The notes beneath the pieces were generated by a model. The model was not told the origin of the DNA, ran no database searches, and was given only the letters and a program-made list of their open reading frames with translations. A stretch of DNA of 64,000 nt from assembly GCA_964023275.1 (NCBI GenBank), contig OZ029914.1, forward strand, positions 15,474,308 through 15,538,307. The letters run 5' to 3'. The position numbers and the translations under genes were made by a program. This document shows, in pieces, positions 50,830 to 63,601 of this stretch (position 1 is its first letter; each line of letters begins with the position of its first letter). This stretch comes from Norana najaformis. Lineage: Eukaryota; Annelida; Clitellata; Crassiclitellata; Hormogastridae.

Positions 50830-52017
50830 CTAAACTATCATCGTGGCATGTCTTCCCTGTCGCTTACGACACGCAAACATACCACAAAAGATTCTGTTGA
50901 ATCTTCTACTGACGAGGCAGTAAATCAGGAAATTAACTGACGAATTTAACACTAAGAGCGCAATGGATATCGTGTAAGCACAGAATAGAGCTGTTCTGTT
51001 TATATACGGTTCATATCTGACCCTATGTATGGGAACAAACTCGAGTGCCGCAAAAGGCAACTGGCAAAGAATGAACACGACAACTACAGTTACCAACATC
51101 AGTGCAACAGTTCTTTCATTTCTGATTTGTTGCATCATCTGCCGCCGTTTCTTCTTTAAAGTGTGAAGCGCTGATGCGATACGAAGATTAAGAATGACGA
51201 AAGTAATGACGGGGCCAATGAAAGAAAAAAATAAATAAAACGAGTTGTTAAAGATGAATAATACCAGGTAAACATCGGAATAACGTTTGGAACAACTGGT
51301 ATAGTTTTCTGCCATCGAGCCATTAGTCTGGCCAGATTTGCATTTTCCCCACCACAAGGACACTATATTTGTGAACAAAACCGATGTACCAAATAGAACT
51401 GCCACAATGAACAGCACGAAAACAGCAAACTTCATCCGACGCAGGCTTCTCCAACTAGTTTGTATCGGTTTACAGATCGCTATATATCGATCGATGGTCA
51501 CGAGGATCACCACCCAAATGGTAAGAAAATGGGTAGTAGATGCTATAGGCAGTTGAAGAATTTCCGTTAAATTTTCAACTCCCATGGTTTTTTCAATTAT
51601 CCAATAGGGTTTATGCCCTATCGCTGTGACCGACACAAAAAGTAGAGAAAATACTAGAAAGCTACTATCGACAACAGCCAAGGTTTTCAGAAGCCAAATG
51701 GTGACGCTATTTTTGTCGGGGTCACGTTTCAGAACCAGAATTGTTAAGCAGTTTCCCAGAAACCCGAAAATGCAGAGAGCAAGAACAACATATCCTGTGA
51801 AAATTACTTCGCAGTATTTGTATATGTCGATATTTCGAGCAGACGTGCCATTCTCGGAGTTGACTTTCACTTCTGGCATCTGAGTTGTTGAGTACTCGGT
51901 CCATCCGTTGTGAACAGCTGTTGATCGGTTCTGAGAATATGAAAATTCCCAGTCAAAAGGATGAAGAGTCCAGTTTGAATGATTCAAGGGTGATAATAGA
52001 TCCTGTTCAGAACTCAT
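50830..52017 (-). CDS. Class A GPCR, FMRFamide-receptor-like (copy F)
   Basis: Intact, 395 residues, ATG at 52017 (MSSEQDLLSPLNHSNW). From the N-terminus to TM5 it follows copy A (WIIEKTMGV, LFGTSVLF, WWGKCKSGQT). From loop 3 to the end it follows copy G, with the same last residues (CGMFACRKRQGRHATMIV). Landmarks are [32 protein letters not shown] and NSSVNFLIYC. N-glycosylation sites lie in the first 60 residues and in loop 2 (NGSMAENYTSCS). The mosaic pattern points to gene conversion or unequal crossover. Probably a plasma-membrane peptide receptor. Confidence 0.9.
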   Translation of the reverse strand: MSSEQDLLSPLNHSNWTLHPFDWEFSYSQNRSTAVHNGWTEYSTTQMPEVKVNSENGTSARNIDIYKYCEVIFTGYVVLALCIFGFLGNCLTILVLKRDPDKNSVTIWLLKTLAVVDSSFLVFSLLFVSVTAIGHKPYWIIEKTMGVENLTEILQLPIASTTHFLTIWVVILVTIDRYIAICKPIQTSWRSLRRMKFAVFVLFIVAVLFGTSVLFTNIVSLWWGKCKSGQTNGSMAENYTSCSKRYSDVYLVLFIFNNSFYLFFSFIGPVITFVILNLRIASALHTLKKKRRQMMQQIRNERTVALMLVTVVVVFILCQLPFAALEFVPIHRVRYEPYINRTALFCAYTISIALLVLNSSVNFLIYCLVSRRFNRIFCGMFACRKRQGRHATMIV

Positions 52018-53799
52018 CACGAAATTACGATCGTCAGTGTTTCTGACAAAACCAAGAGATTAACAAATTTATACATCAAGTAATGCAATGTAATACAATA
52101 TAATTATGACATTTAATACAAAATTGTAGGTAAACTGTGAACTGACGGCTGAAATGCTAAGTTTGTGCTAAAAATTAGATATGTTTAATCTGGGATGTTA
52201 GGGGTTTGAGTAAAGTTGTTCAATTCTGCAAAAATGTTGGAACAGAAGGATTTCTATTTATTTCTAGCAAGTCGTCTATCGACTGTAATTTCTAGATGAA
52301 TTTAATGAAGAACGAATGTATAAACTCATGCTTCACGTCTGTCATTCATGACAGAGGAATTTGTCATTCAAATTGGAACTCGAGTTCGGAAATCAGTTAC
52401 AAGCACTTGTGTGAGACGCCATAGAAAGCTCAGGTACAAGCATGCATTCATCAATACATACATGCATCCATAAGTAGGTACGTACAAATATACATTCATA
52501 TACATGCATATATACATGCCTACAAAATATATAAAACCAATTCTTTGTTCATATGTCGATCATTTAGTTTCTTGTGTATAGTGTGAAGGCCTTTTCAACA
52601 AATCCTATCCTGGTTCTTTCTCTTCCCCTTCATTTCTTACCGATCCAATCCGAAAAACCATTCACCGTAGCCGTCTGACTGACTGTCTGCCTGACATGGA
52701 TCCGAACCCTTTCTGGCTATGAATTTTAAGTTGACTGTGCACCTGTAAATAAGCCGCTTCCCGCAACTTAGCTTTCGCTGGGCGCTTTAGAAATCTCGAG
52801 CTTAGGATTAAGATTACGAATATTATCATCTCAGAAGTTGCTACTAGTACTAATACTATTAATACTAATACTAAGTACAATTACGACGGCATTCTCACCT
52901 ATTCGTTGAATGCAGATTACCTTCCTCAGCATATATCTTAGAAACTCTCTATGTCTAATCCACGGATGCAAACCTTAACATTGTGCACAACACTTAAATG
53001 TACGCATAATAATTCATGTGTAGTATACTATACGACAGATATTGTTCAGAAAAACTGTTGCGTTACTCTCAGACTTGCCAAATAGAAAATCTCCTTCTTA
53101 ATGAGCGAGAGTGACTATGAGAAGGTCTTAAGTAGCCTAGGATGCAAATTTTAAGCCCTACAACTTCTTAATCTACGAAACACTCCGCAAACTTATAATT
53201 TTTGAATAGTGTCATTGTCTAAATGTATTCTCTATGACTTTCATATATTAAATTGACGCAAATTAAGAACTGAAGTTTACCCGGTTGAGTGTTGGTACAA
53301 ACGAATCGTTGTTATCTCGGGCGATGTCACATTTTCCGCAGTACAGCTACATTGAAAATTGCATTGTATGTTGATTTATGAATCCCCGCCATTATTTTTT
53401 TCTTCGCTCGAATGACGTATCAATCTTGGACAGGGTCTAACTCCGCAGGGAGACCGTTATACCAACATCTAGGTCATATGTAAGACATACGAAGCCCAGA
53501 TGACAGTATTCCCATATAGGCTTCATGTGTTCTGCGTATGACGTTGCTGTTGCGGAAGTGAGACTGTTTAGCAGATTGGTCGCAGTCTAAACTTTGTATT
53601 ACTATGCATCTGCTTGTTTGACATTTATAGAGGGAATAATAGCCATTATAGCCATAACAACGGCAGTCGAAAGGCCACTCGATCAATGTACAGTTGAGAA
53701 GGAGAAGAGTCATCGTCTGGCAGATGAAACACTTTAAAAGTAATATCATACAGCAATGTGACCAAATCGCTTGAATACATAACTTGACGATAAGACGCA
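52018..53799. other. 5' flank of receptor F
   Basis: Acceptor-like TTTTGTCAG near 52050, a CATA tract (52440-52525), a LINE tail (52580-52830), and the distal module at 53095-53799 with CATATG at 53475. It aligns with the flank of copy A (22100-23880). No gene. Confidence 0.6.
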
Positions 53800-54228
53800 A
53801 ATAGCGTTCAACTGCATTATCACTCCTATGAAAAAACTCCATTAAGAGACGATAATGAAAATAACAAAAGACAAAAATATATTAAAACTGAAAACAGAGT
53901 AAAGCAATGTAATATAAAGAAGACAATTTATATAGTACAGTTCAATAGCAAAGCAATTTTAAGGGTCCTTTACAGTCATCAGAAGCGCACAGTTTATGTC
54001 AGCCACCATTTTATTTGCCAAAAAAGGCTGCTCTGTGTCACTGTTATCATACATTAAGCTTAAATATTACTACTTTTGCAGCATATTGACATGGATTTGA
54101 AGATTTAAGCAGTTGATGATTCGTTTTGTTTTTCCGGATCATTGTAACTGTTCTTCAGAATTATGTCATTTAAAGTCAAAAGAAGAATAGCTTCTATAAT
54201 TTTGAACTTCTCTGCTGAAGTGCAAATG

Positions 54229-55553
54229 CTAAACTATCATCGTGGCATGTCTTCCCTGTCGCTTACGACACGCAAACATACCACAAAAGATTCTGTTGAA
54301 TCTTCTACTGACGAGGCAGTAAATCAGGAAATTAACTGACGAATTTAACACTACGAGCGCAATGGATATCGTATAAGCATAGAATAGAGCTGTTCTGTTT
54401 ATATCCATTTCATATCTGACCTCATGTAGAGAAACAAACTCTACTGCCGCAAAAGGCAACTGGCAAAGAATGAACACTACAACTACAGTTACCAACATCA
54501 GTGCAATGTTTCTTTCATTTCTGATTTGTTGCATCATCTGCCGACGTTTCTTCTTTAAAGTGTGAAGCGCTGATGCGATACGAAAGTTAAGAAAACTAAA
54601 TATAATCAGCGGACCAATGACAGACATAATTGAATAAAACGAGATATTAAAGGTGACTATTCCCACGTAAACATTGGAATAACTTTAGAACAACTGGCAT
54701 AGTTTTCTGCCATCGAGCGATTAGCCTTTTGGAATGCGCATCTCAACCACCACATTTCCACAATCTCTTGTAACAAAATTGATATGCTAAATAGAACGGC
54801 CACAATGAAAAGCACGAGAAAAGTCAACTTCATCCGACGCAGGCTTCTCCAATTGGATTGCATCGGTTTACAGATCGCTATATATCGATCTATGGTTATG
54901 AGCATCACAATCCAAGTGGTGAGAGAATGAGCAATAGATGCTATAGGCAGTTGAAGAATTTCCATGAAAAAATTAACTCCGGTAATTATTTCATTTATCC
55001 TAGACAGATGTTGCTGGACTGGATGATCACGGATGGATACAGCGGACTGAAAAGAGATGCTCAGCACCGTGAAGAATGGCGCCGTTGGACGTATGAACCT
55101 GCCTAAAGGGCAGAGAACCACAAGAAGAAAGAAGATCCTATAGGATTCAATCCATAACTCTCTGACCGACACAAAAAGCAGAGAAAATACTAGAAAGCTA
55201 CAGTCGACAACAGCCAAGGTTTTCAGGAGCCATATAGTAACGATATTTTTGTCGGGGTCACGTTTCAGAACCAGAATTGTTAAGCAGTTTCCCAGAAACC
55301 CGAAAATGCAGAGAGCAAGAACAACGTATCCTTTGAAAACGACATCGCAGTATTTGTATATGTCGATATTTCGAGCATTTGCGCCATTCTCGGAGTTGAC
55401 TTTTACTTCTGGCATCTGAGTTGTTGAGTACTCGGTCCATCCGTTGTGAACAGCTGTTGATTGGTTCTGAGAATATGAAAAGTCCCAGTCAAAAGGATGA
55501 AGATTCCAGTTTGACTGATTCAAGGGTGATAATAAATACTGTTCAGAGCTCAT
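54229..55553 (-). pseudogene. GPCR pseudogene with LINE insertion (copy G)
   Basis: ATG at 55553. It is nearly identical to copy C but has two lesions. First, a 138-bp insertion (55003-55140) between TM2 and TM3 adds 46 codons in frame (after ESYRI; begins [11 protein letters not shown]). Second, a 1-bp deletion near 54680 in loop 2 turns CSKRYSN into CSKVIPM and ends the frame at 54657. The remainder, TM5 to the C-terminus (54666-54229), is open and ends RQGRHATMIV like copy F. The frameshift removes TM5-TM7, so no working receptor is expected, although the sequence seems young. Confidence 0.9.
55003..55140 (+). mobile_element. 5'-truncated LINE end inside copy G
   Basis: Flanked by the 6-bp duplication ATCCTA (54997-55002, 55135-55140). 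On the + strand it reads [17 protein letters not shown], then [15 protein letters not shown] and a stop, followed by an A-rich tail (AAGAAGAAAGAAG). This pattern is the C-terminus of a LINE reverse-transcriptase protein. The insertion lies antisense to the receptor. Confidence 0.8.
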
Positions 55554-56149
55554 CACGAAATTATGATCGTCACTCTTTCTGACAACACCAAGAGATTAAC
55601 AGATTTATAAATCAAATAATGTAATGTGATACAATAAAATTATGACATTTCACACAAAATTGTAGGTGGAGTGCTGCTTCTAGAGTGCTTTACAGTGTTA
55701 ACTGACGGCGCAAATGCTAAGTTTGCGCTAAGAATTGAGATATATGTTATCTGGTATGTTAGGAATTTGAGTAAAGTTGTTCAATCCTACAAAAATGTTG
55801 CAACTGAAGGATTTCTATTTAATTCTAACAAATTGACTATCGACTGTAATTTCTAGACAAATTTAATGAAGAATGAATATATATATAAACTCATGCTACA
55901 CGAATATCATTTAGGACACCGGAATTGATCGTTCAACTGGAACTCGAATTCGAAAATCAATTATGTCGGCGACAAGCGCTTGTGTGAAGCTCACGTCCAA
56001 ACATGCATACATCAATGCATACATGCATACATATATACGTACGTACAAACATACATACATATACATGCATATATACATACCTGCATAAACATATAAAACA
56101 AATTCTAAGTTTATATGTTGGTCATATCATTTAGTTTCTTATGTATAGT

Positions 56150-56400
56150 GTGAAGGCCTCTTCAACAAATCCTATCATAATTCTTTCTCTTCCCTTTATT
56201 TTTCTTACCGCTCAAATTCCAAAAAACCATCTTCCGTAGCCATCTGACTGTCTGTCTACCTGAAACTTGGATCTTGACCTGGAACCGAGCTATTCCTGCC
56301 TATCGCTTTGCTTTTGACTGATGATTAAGCTCGTTCTCGCAACTTAGCTTTCGCTGGGTGGTGTAGAAATCTGGAGTTTAGGATTACGATTATTAGACAC
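56150..56400 (+). mobile_element. LINE 3' end
   Basis: Same insertion as in units A, C and F; the tail is GGATTACGATTA. Confidence 0.6.
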
Positions 56401-57129
56401 CAGCACCTCAGAAGTTGCTAGTACTACTTCTACTAGTAGTAGTAGCAGTACTACTACTGATATTACTACTATTAATACCACTACTGCTACCACCACTACT
56501 ACTACTAGCAGTAGTACTACCAATATTATTACTAAATACGATTATGATGATATTCTCACCTTTTGACTCTGGATTACCTTCCACAGCATGTGTCTTAGAA
56601 ACCCGAGGTGTCTAATTCACATATGCAAGCCTTAACATAATGCACCGCACTGAAATGTACGCTAAATAATTAATTTATAATTCTTTATAGGACAAAAATT
56701 GTTCAAAACAACTGCTACCTTACATTTAGGCTTGTCAAAAAGAAGAACACTTCTGTAATGAGCGAGAATGACCATGCAAAGGTCTTAAGTAGCCTCGGAT
56801 GGAAATTTAACGCCTTATTAACACCTACGAACCACAATGCAAACTTATAATTTAGATAATATTGTCATTGTCTAAACGTGATCTCGATGACTTACAGAGA
56901 TTAACTCGATGCAAATTAAAAACCGAAATTTAAACGGGGTAAAGTGACGATACAAAAGAATCGTTGTTAACTCGGGTAATATTACATTTTCCGCGGTACA
57001 GCTACTTTGTGTGTTGATGTATGTTGATATGCACCATTTGTTTTTCTTCGATTGTGACTTTCTCGGATGAAATTTTAAACTTGTGCAAGGTATATCTCCG
57101 CAGAGTGACCGTTACTGCAATAGTAGCGT

Positions 57130-57185
57130 CATATGGAGGACATATGAAGCCCATATGGCAATGTTGCCATATGGTCTCCATATGC
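57130..57185. promoter_or_regulatory. CATATG palindrome cluster, unit G
   Basis: Five CATATG words in 56 bp. The centre is a perfect inverted repeat (CCATATGGCAA, TG, TTGCCATATGG). Same position as in unit C. Confidence 0.4.
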
Positions 57186-58330
57186 TCTACAAATGACGAT
57201 GCTGTTAGACAGTCTAACAGATGGGTCTTAGTCTAAACTTTGTATTAGTATGCATCCCCTTGTTCGACATTTAGAGGGGTCTTAAGAACCATCACAGCAT
57301 GACAAAGGCGGTCGAAAGGCCATCAGATCAATGTACAGTTGAGAAGCAGCTAAGAATGAACAGTCATCGTCAAGCAAATGAGGGCCAGACTTCTGTGAAA
57401 TGAAACACTGCTATAAGTAATATCGTACAGCAATGTGACCAAAACGCTTAAAGCATTACTTGATAATAAGGCACAGCCTGTGAGTCCTACAACAGTTAAG
57501 ACACACACGTACAGCGTGACATCTTTTACTGAAAGAAATGTGTTCGACTGTAATAAAATATTATTGGTGGGGTTTCACTTTATAAACCCAGGAGAAACTA
57601 GTATTAATAACTCGGCTCATTAAAACCAAATGCCGATTAAATATGATGAGCATGCTGGTAGTGATATATCGATCACTGAAGGGACCGCAGTTCTCCATTG
57701 GTGACCTCTTTTTATAATATGTCATACATGTTTTAACATTTCTAGACAGGTAAATATATAGCAGCTTTATTAGGCAGTGTAATATATTCCAAAATATTTT
57801 GCATTATGCTCTTTAGAATATGGATTGAATTAAAATATGTGTCTTATATATATGAAAGAAGCTGCAAGGATATTCTTATAAACAGAAACAGCTTTTGTTT
57901 CATGTTCCAAGGCGAATTGAGACTTTGTCAAAATGTGTCCAAATATATATTGTATTTCTAATTGAAGTCATATGACAGCAACAGAGCAACATTGTTTTAA
58001 AATTTTCATCAAAGAACCATTGTGTTCATCAAAAACGACTACTTCCTGTTTAATTCGTTATTTCGTTAGTAAATTTCGACAGAGATTAAAAAGTTGATTA
58101 TATCGACAAATCAAACATAACAGTTCTTGCTTGCCATGGACAATTGAAAAATTAGTCTAATGAAAAAGTTAAATATCTGTTTGTCTGTCTTTTATGTATG
58201 CATGCATGTCTGCATTTATGTATGTATCATTAATGGGCATGTACGTATTCTGCAACTTAATATTCTATTTATTTATTGACGGCCCATATTTCGTAGGCGT
58301 ATAGGAAGATGTTTCTGTGTTCATAGTTGT

Positions 58331-59077
58331 GGAAATAATAGCAAATCATTGCAATTTTAATTATTATTATTTATTATCATCATCATTATCATCATCATCA
58401 TCATCATCAACAACAACAACATCATCATCATCATCATTATCAGTTACCCGAAGCACACGTGATCCCAACTGGCATGAAAAAGGAAAGAAAATCCTGCTGA
58501 ACTAGTATTACCAAAGTCAGTCTATTAATTACACAAGTGCTTACAAATGCGTAAACAGACACTAGGACGAGCAACTATACAGCAACAGCTTATTTTAAAG
58601 CGTTTTCAACTCGTGCATGAACACGCTTTAAGCGATGTTGTGAACGTAAAGCATACAATTTCCTCTAAGAATGGTTGTCTTGTGATCTCATGAAGATTGA
58701 AAATGTATGAAAGTAAAAAGTTGATGGCTTAAGTACTAAACAAGATTAAAGTAGTCTTATAGCCTACACAGTTAGTAATATCACATTATAATGTGCTATC
58801 AAAATGCACATTTTATATAGCTCAGTTCAATAGCAAAGCACTTTTAAGGGCGCTTTACAGTCATAAGAAGCGCAAAGTTTGTCAGCCACCAGTGTGTGTG
58901 CCAAAAGTCTGCTGTATGTCATTAAGATCATACATTATGCTTAAATGTGACTAATACCGCTCCTTACAGGTCTGGACTTTAAGGATTATATAATTTGAAG
59001 TCAATAAATTATTTCTTTGATTTCAAATCTCTCCGATAAAGTTCAGATAAGTGACAAATACCATTCGGAAGCTCGAT
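58331..59077. other. 3' flank of copy H
   Basis: An (ATC)n repeat at 58355-58445 is followed by the intergenic module and the TATAGCTCAGTTCAATAGCA repeat (about 58815-58875). No gene. Confidence 0.55.
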
Positions 59078-60259
59078 CTAAACTGTCACTAAGTCATGTC
59101 CTCTCTGGCGTTTACGACATGCAAACATGCGACATAAGATGCGGTTGAATTTCCTACTGACAAGGCAGTAGATGATAAAATTTACGGACGAATTTAACAC
59201 TAGGAGAGCAATAGATATCCTTCCAGCACAGTACAAAGCTTTGTCGTCTCCATCCATTTTAAGTCTCACTAAATGCAGTCTTACGATATTGACTATCGCT
59301 AAAGGCAGTTGGCAAAGAATGTACACGACAACTACGGCAAGCAACATCATTGCAATATTTCTGTCATTTTTGATTTGTTGGATCATCTGCCGCCGTTTCT
59401 TCTTTATCGAGTGAAGAGCCGATGCATTGCGAAAGTTAAGAATGATGAAAATAATGAGCGGGCCAATAAAACAAAAGCCTAAATAAAACGAGAAATTATA
59501 GACGATTAATCCCATGTACACACGGGAATAACATTCGAAGCAACTGGCATTATTTTGTCCCAACGAGCAGTTAGCCTCGCGAGATTTGCATCTCGTCCGC
59601 CATAACTTCACTATTTGTTGGAACAACGAAGATGTGCTGAATAAAACGGCCACAACGAACAGCAAGAGAACAGTCACCTTCATCCGACGCAGACTTCTCC
59701 AATTAACTTGCATTGGTTTACAGATCGCTAGGTAGCGATCGATGTTTAAGAAGATCACAATCCAAATGGCAACAGAATGGATGATAAATGATATAGGTAG
59801 GTGAAGAATTCTCATGAAAGAATTAACTCCCATGGTTACTTTCGTTGTCCTATAGGGTTTCAGCCATATTGCTCGGACCGACACAAAAAGCAGAGAAAAT
59901 ACAAGAACGCTATTGTCGACAACAACCAAGGTTTTCAGGAGCCAAATGGTGGTGCTCTCTTTGTCAGGGTCTCGACTCAGAACCAGAATCGTTAGGCAGT
60001 TGCCCAGAAACCCGAAGACGCCGAGGATAAAAACTATGTAGCCACTAAAAATGACATCGCACTATTTGTATGTGTCAAAATTTAGAACAGATGTGCCATT
60101 CTCGGAGTCGACGTTTACTTCTGACATCTGAATTGTCGAGTACTGTGTCCATCCGGAATTCTCAACTGTTGACTGGTTTTGCGAAAACGAGGATTCCCAG
60201 TCAAATGGGCAAAAAGTCCAGTATGATTGGTTAATGAGTGGTAAGAGTTCATAGCTCAT
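59078..60259 (-). pseudogene. GPCR with single in-frame stop (copy H)
   Basis: ATG at 60259 (MSYELLPLINQSYW). The frame is continuous for 394 codons except TAG at 60064-60062, at the site where the other copies have Tyr (YKYCD). After the stop all seven membrane segments are intact: GFLGNCLTILVL, TLVVVDNS, LNIDRYLAIC, CQLPL, NSSVNFIIYCLVSRKFNR. Loop 2 keeps NCSLGQNNASC. No other lesion was seen, so this is a very young pseudogene, a null allele or a base error. A restart at an internal ATG would lose TM1 and TM2. Confidence 0.85.
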
Positions 60260-63110
60260 CGCGTAATTACGATCATCAGTGTCTCTGACAAAACTAAGAG
60301 ATTAACACATTTATATGTCAAATAACGCAATGTAATGCAATATATTTATGGCAATTTATATAGAATCGTAGAGAACTAGGATGCTTTGAAATGTCAACCG
60401 TCAGAGCAGATGATAAGAGTTAGATGCATGTAATACGGAATGCTAAGAGTTATCGTAATGCTGTACAGCTTGTCTATCGACTGTAATATCAAGATGAAGT
60501 AATTGAAGAATCAATGTAGAAACTTCTACTACACGAGTGTCATTCGTAACAGAAGAAGTTGTCATTCAAATAGAACTCGAGATTGGAAATCAGTAAGGCA
60601 AGCGAGAACGTTCTATAGAAATGCCCATAAACATACATACATACATACTTGCATATATGCATAGATACATAATATACATATATACAAACATACATACATA
60701 TATACATACATATATCCATGCATATATGTGCTGGTAAATACATACATACATACATGCAGATATACATACGTGCATAAATATACAGCACGAATGGTTAGTT
60801 TACATGTCAGAAAGTTATGAAAATGTTAATAGTTTTACCTGTTGTGAATTTTAGTCCCTACCTCAGTTAAACACAGGGCTTTTGCGGCACAAGTTTAAAA
60901 TAACCGTACTGCTGTTGCTGCTGCTAATACTACGACAAAGGCTGCGTTTCCTCTATTACTGCTACTACTTCTACTGCTATTAAACTATGATCAACAACAA
61001 CTACATTAAAACTTTTTGAACACAACTGTTGATACTTTCAATGGAAACTACAAGTAAAGGGCTTACTAGTTTTAATAACAGAAGAAGTAGGAAGGGTTGA
61101 AAACTAACAAACGTTGTTCTTGAGGACGCTGGTTTCAGAAACTGTTGCGGCAAGTGGTCGAGGTGATGATGATGATGATAATGATGACGACGATTACAAT
61201 TATGATTATGATTACAATACAGATTATTGTTATTATGATGATAATAATTAATATAATTATGGATATGTATATGAATGTGTGTCTTTTTGTCTCAATGAAG
61301 GGAACTTATTGGTCAAAACAACTGTTTCTTGACTCCGAGACTTGTCAAAAAAAGAACTTTCCAGAAATGAGCGAGAGTGACTCTGCAAAGGTATTAAGTG
61401 GCCTAGGCTGCAAATAAATTTTACGCCCTACGATTTCTTGAACTGCGAAACACTGCGCAAACTTATAATATTCAGAATAGTGGCATTGTTTAAATATGTT
61501 CTCGAGGACATTAGATACTAAGTTTACACTAGTTAAAACTGAAAGTAATGGTACAAAAGGATCGTTGTTAACTAGAGTTATATCACATTTCCCGCAGTAT
61601 AGCTACATTGAATGGTAAATTGTTTATTGATTTATGATTAACGCCATTCCATTTTCTTTCCTTGTGGTTTTCTCAAAGGGTCTAATTCATAGAGCGACCA
61701 TTAACTCAATCACCAACGTCATATATAGGATCTAAGAATCACATATGACAATATGCCCATATGGGCTTCATACGGGGAAGTGAGACAGTGTAACAGGTGG
61801 GTCGCAGTCTAAACTCTGAATGCCTGTTCGACATTTAGAGAGGCGTTAATAACCATTATAGTCATGACAATGGCGGCCTCAATCAATGTACAGTTGAAAA
61901 GCAGTTGAAAATGAACGGTCGTTATCTAGTAAGAGAAGCCAGGCGTCTGTGGTATAAAATGCTCTTAAAGTAAAATTGAAAACGCTTAATGTAATATCAA
62001 AACGATTAATTACATAACTTGATAGCAAGAAACAGTCTATGAGTCCTACCACAGTTAGGACAGAGACGTACAGCGTGACATCTTATACTGAGACAAATTT
62101 GTCCGACTGTAATCAAGTGTTATTGGTGGGATTTACTGATTAAGCGCAATAAAAGAGAGGAATAAAAATTTCTTGAATAAACCAATTACCGATCAAATAT
62201 GACGAGCATGTCGGAAGTGAAAATCGTTCACTGGAGTTCAGTTCTCCATTGGCGACCTCTTTTTATAATATGTAACACGTAAATCTAACACTTATAGACA
62301 TGCAAATATATAGCAGCATTATTAGCCTTAGCCATTGTACTGTATTATATTATATAGCGCAGCTGATTACATATTCATAAAAATGAGCGATAAGACACAC
62401 GACCACAAACAATTATATAGCAACAGCTTATTTTAAAGTGCTTGAAACTCGCTCATGAACTCGTTTCACATAATGTTGTGAATATAAAACGTACAATTTC
62501 TTCTAATCACGGTTGACTGTGATGTTATCAAAATTAAAAATTCTTGAAAGTGAAATCTTTAGATTTACAAAAACGAACCTAACTAGTAGGGCATTAATTG
62601 GCATGGCTAAAATTTAAAAATGATTAACCACGTTAATTTCTAATAGCCTACAAATTTAGTAAACTTTATATATATACATGTAACCGTTATAATTATAACA
62701 TTATAATCATATAGGTTCTTCATGAATTTCGCATTAATGTTTTGATAGGCCTCTTCATCCACTTTCTTAGATATACAGTTCACTCCTGTTCAATCAAGAA
62801 TGTCAAGCTTATCAAATACCTTCGAAATTATCTTCTCAAACTCACATGTAGAAGGCATTTAACTTGTCAAGTCTAGCTGTAAATTGCATATACACCTTAA
62901 AATGCCCAGAAGACGCAATTAATACATCATTTTCAGTCAAGCATTGGATTTTGGTTTCAGAACCAACAGTCAAACCTGTACATTTCGGTTAAGTGGTGGT
63001 TGTGTTGAACATCTGGTGTCCAAGAGAACTACCACTATCAAAAAAATTTCAATAAGGGCTTAAAGATATTGAAAAACAAGAGATAAAAATATATTAAAAC
63101 TGAGTAATGT
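60260..63110. other. 5' flank of copy H and 3' flank of copy I
   Basis: Acceptor-like TTTTGTCAG near 60288, a CATA tract (60625-60785), a GAT/GATTAC-rich repeat (61160-61270), and the distal module (61360-62100, with CCCATATGGG at 61756-61765). Then the intergenic module (62340-63110) that matches 33290-34060. No gene. Confidence 0.6.
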
Positions 63111-63114
63111 AATG

Positions 63115-63245
63115 TAATGTAATCAAAAATTTATAAAGCGCCACTTCGAGGTAAACTCCTCAGAGGCGCTCCCGGCCCTACAACCCAGAAGCGCTGGGAA
63201 ATAAGAGAGAACTTCAAGCGCTTGCGGAAAAGAAGGGGAGATAGA
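63115..63245. repeat. GCGCC-bounded interspersed repeat
   Basis: A block with TTTATAAAGCGCCACTTCGA, CAGAGGCGCTCCCGGCCC and AGAAGCGCTGGGAAATAAGA, much richer in GC than its flanks. It splits the 3' flank repeat of copy I, compared with D. No target duplication was defined. Confidence 0.4.
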
Positions 63246-63601
63246 CTAAGAGTAATACAATGTAATTTAAATAAGACAATTTATATAGCGCAATTCAATA
63301 GCAAAGCAGTTTTAAGGGGCTTCACAGTCATGAGAAGCACAAGCGTATGTCAGCCACCATTTCATTTCCACAAAACCTACTGTATGTCATTGCATTCATA
63401 CATTAAGCTTAAATTCCACAAATATTGCACCTTACAGATATTGATTTGAACATTTACAAGATTCTCTGTTTCGTTTTAGTATCCTGGTCATTTGTCAGTG
63501 TTCCTGGGAATTATGTAATTTAAAATAAAAAAATTACATCTTTCAATTTCAAACCATTCCGCTAAAGTTACCATACGTCACAAAACGATATAAGCCGCGA
63601 T

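Larger units (their letters stand above)
55554..58330. other. 5' flank of pseudogene G
   Basis: Aligned throughout with the flank of copy C (29596-32360): CATA tract (55990-56095), LINE tail (56150-56400), ACT repeat (56410-56540), distal module with a CATATG palindrome (57130-57185). No gene. Confidence 0.65.
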
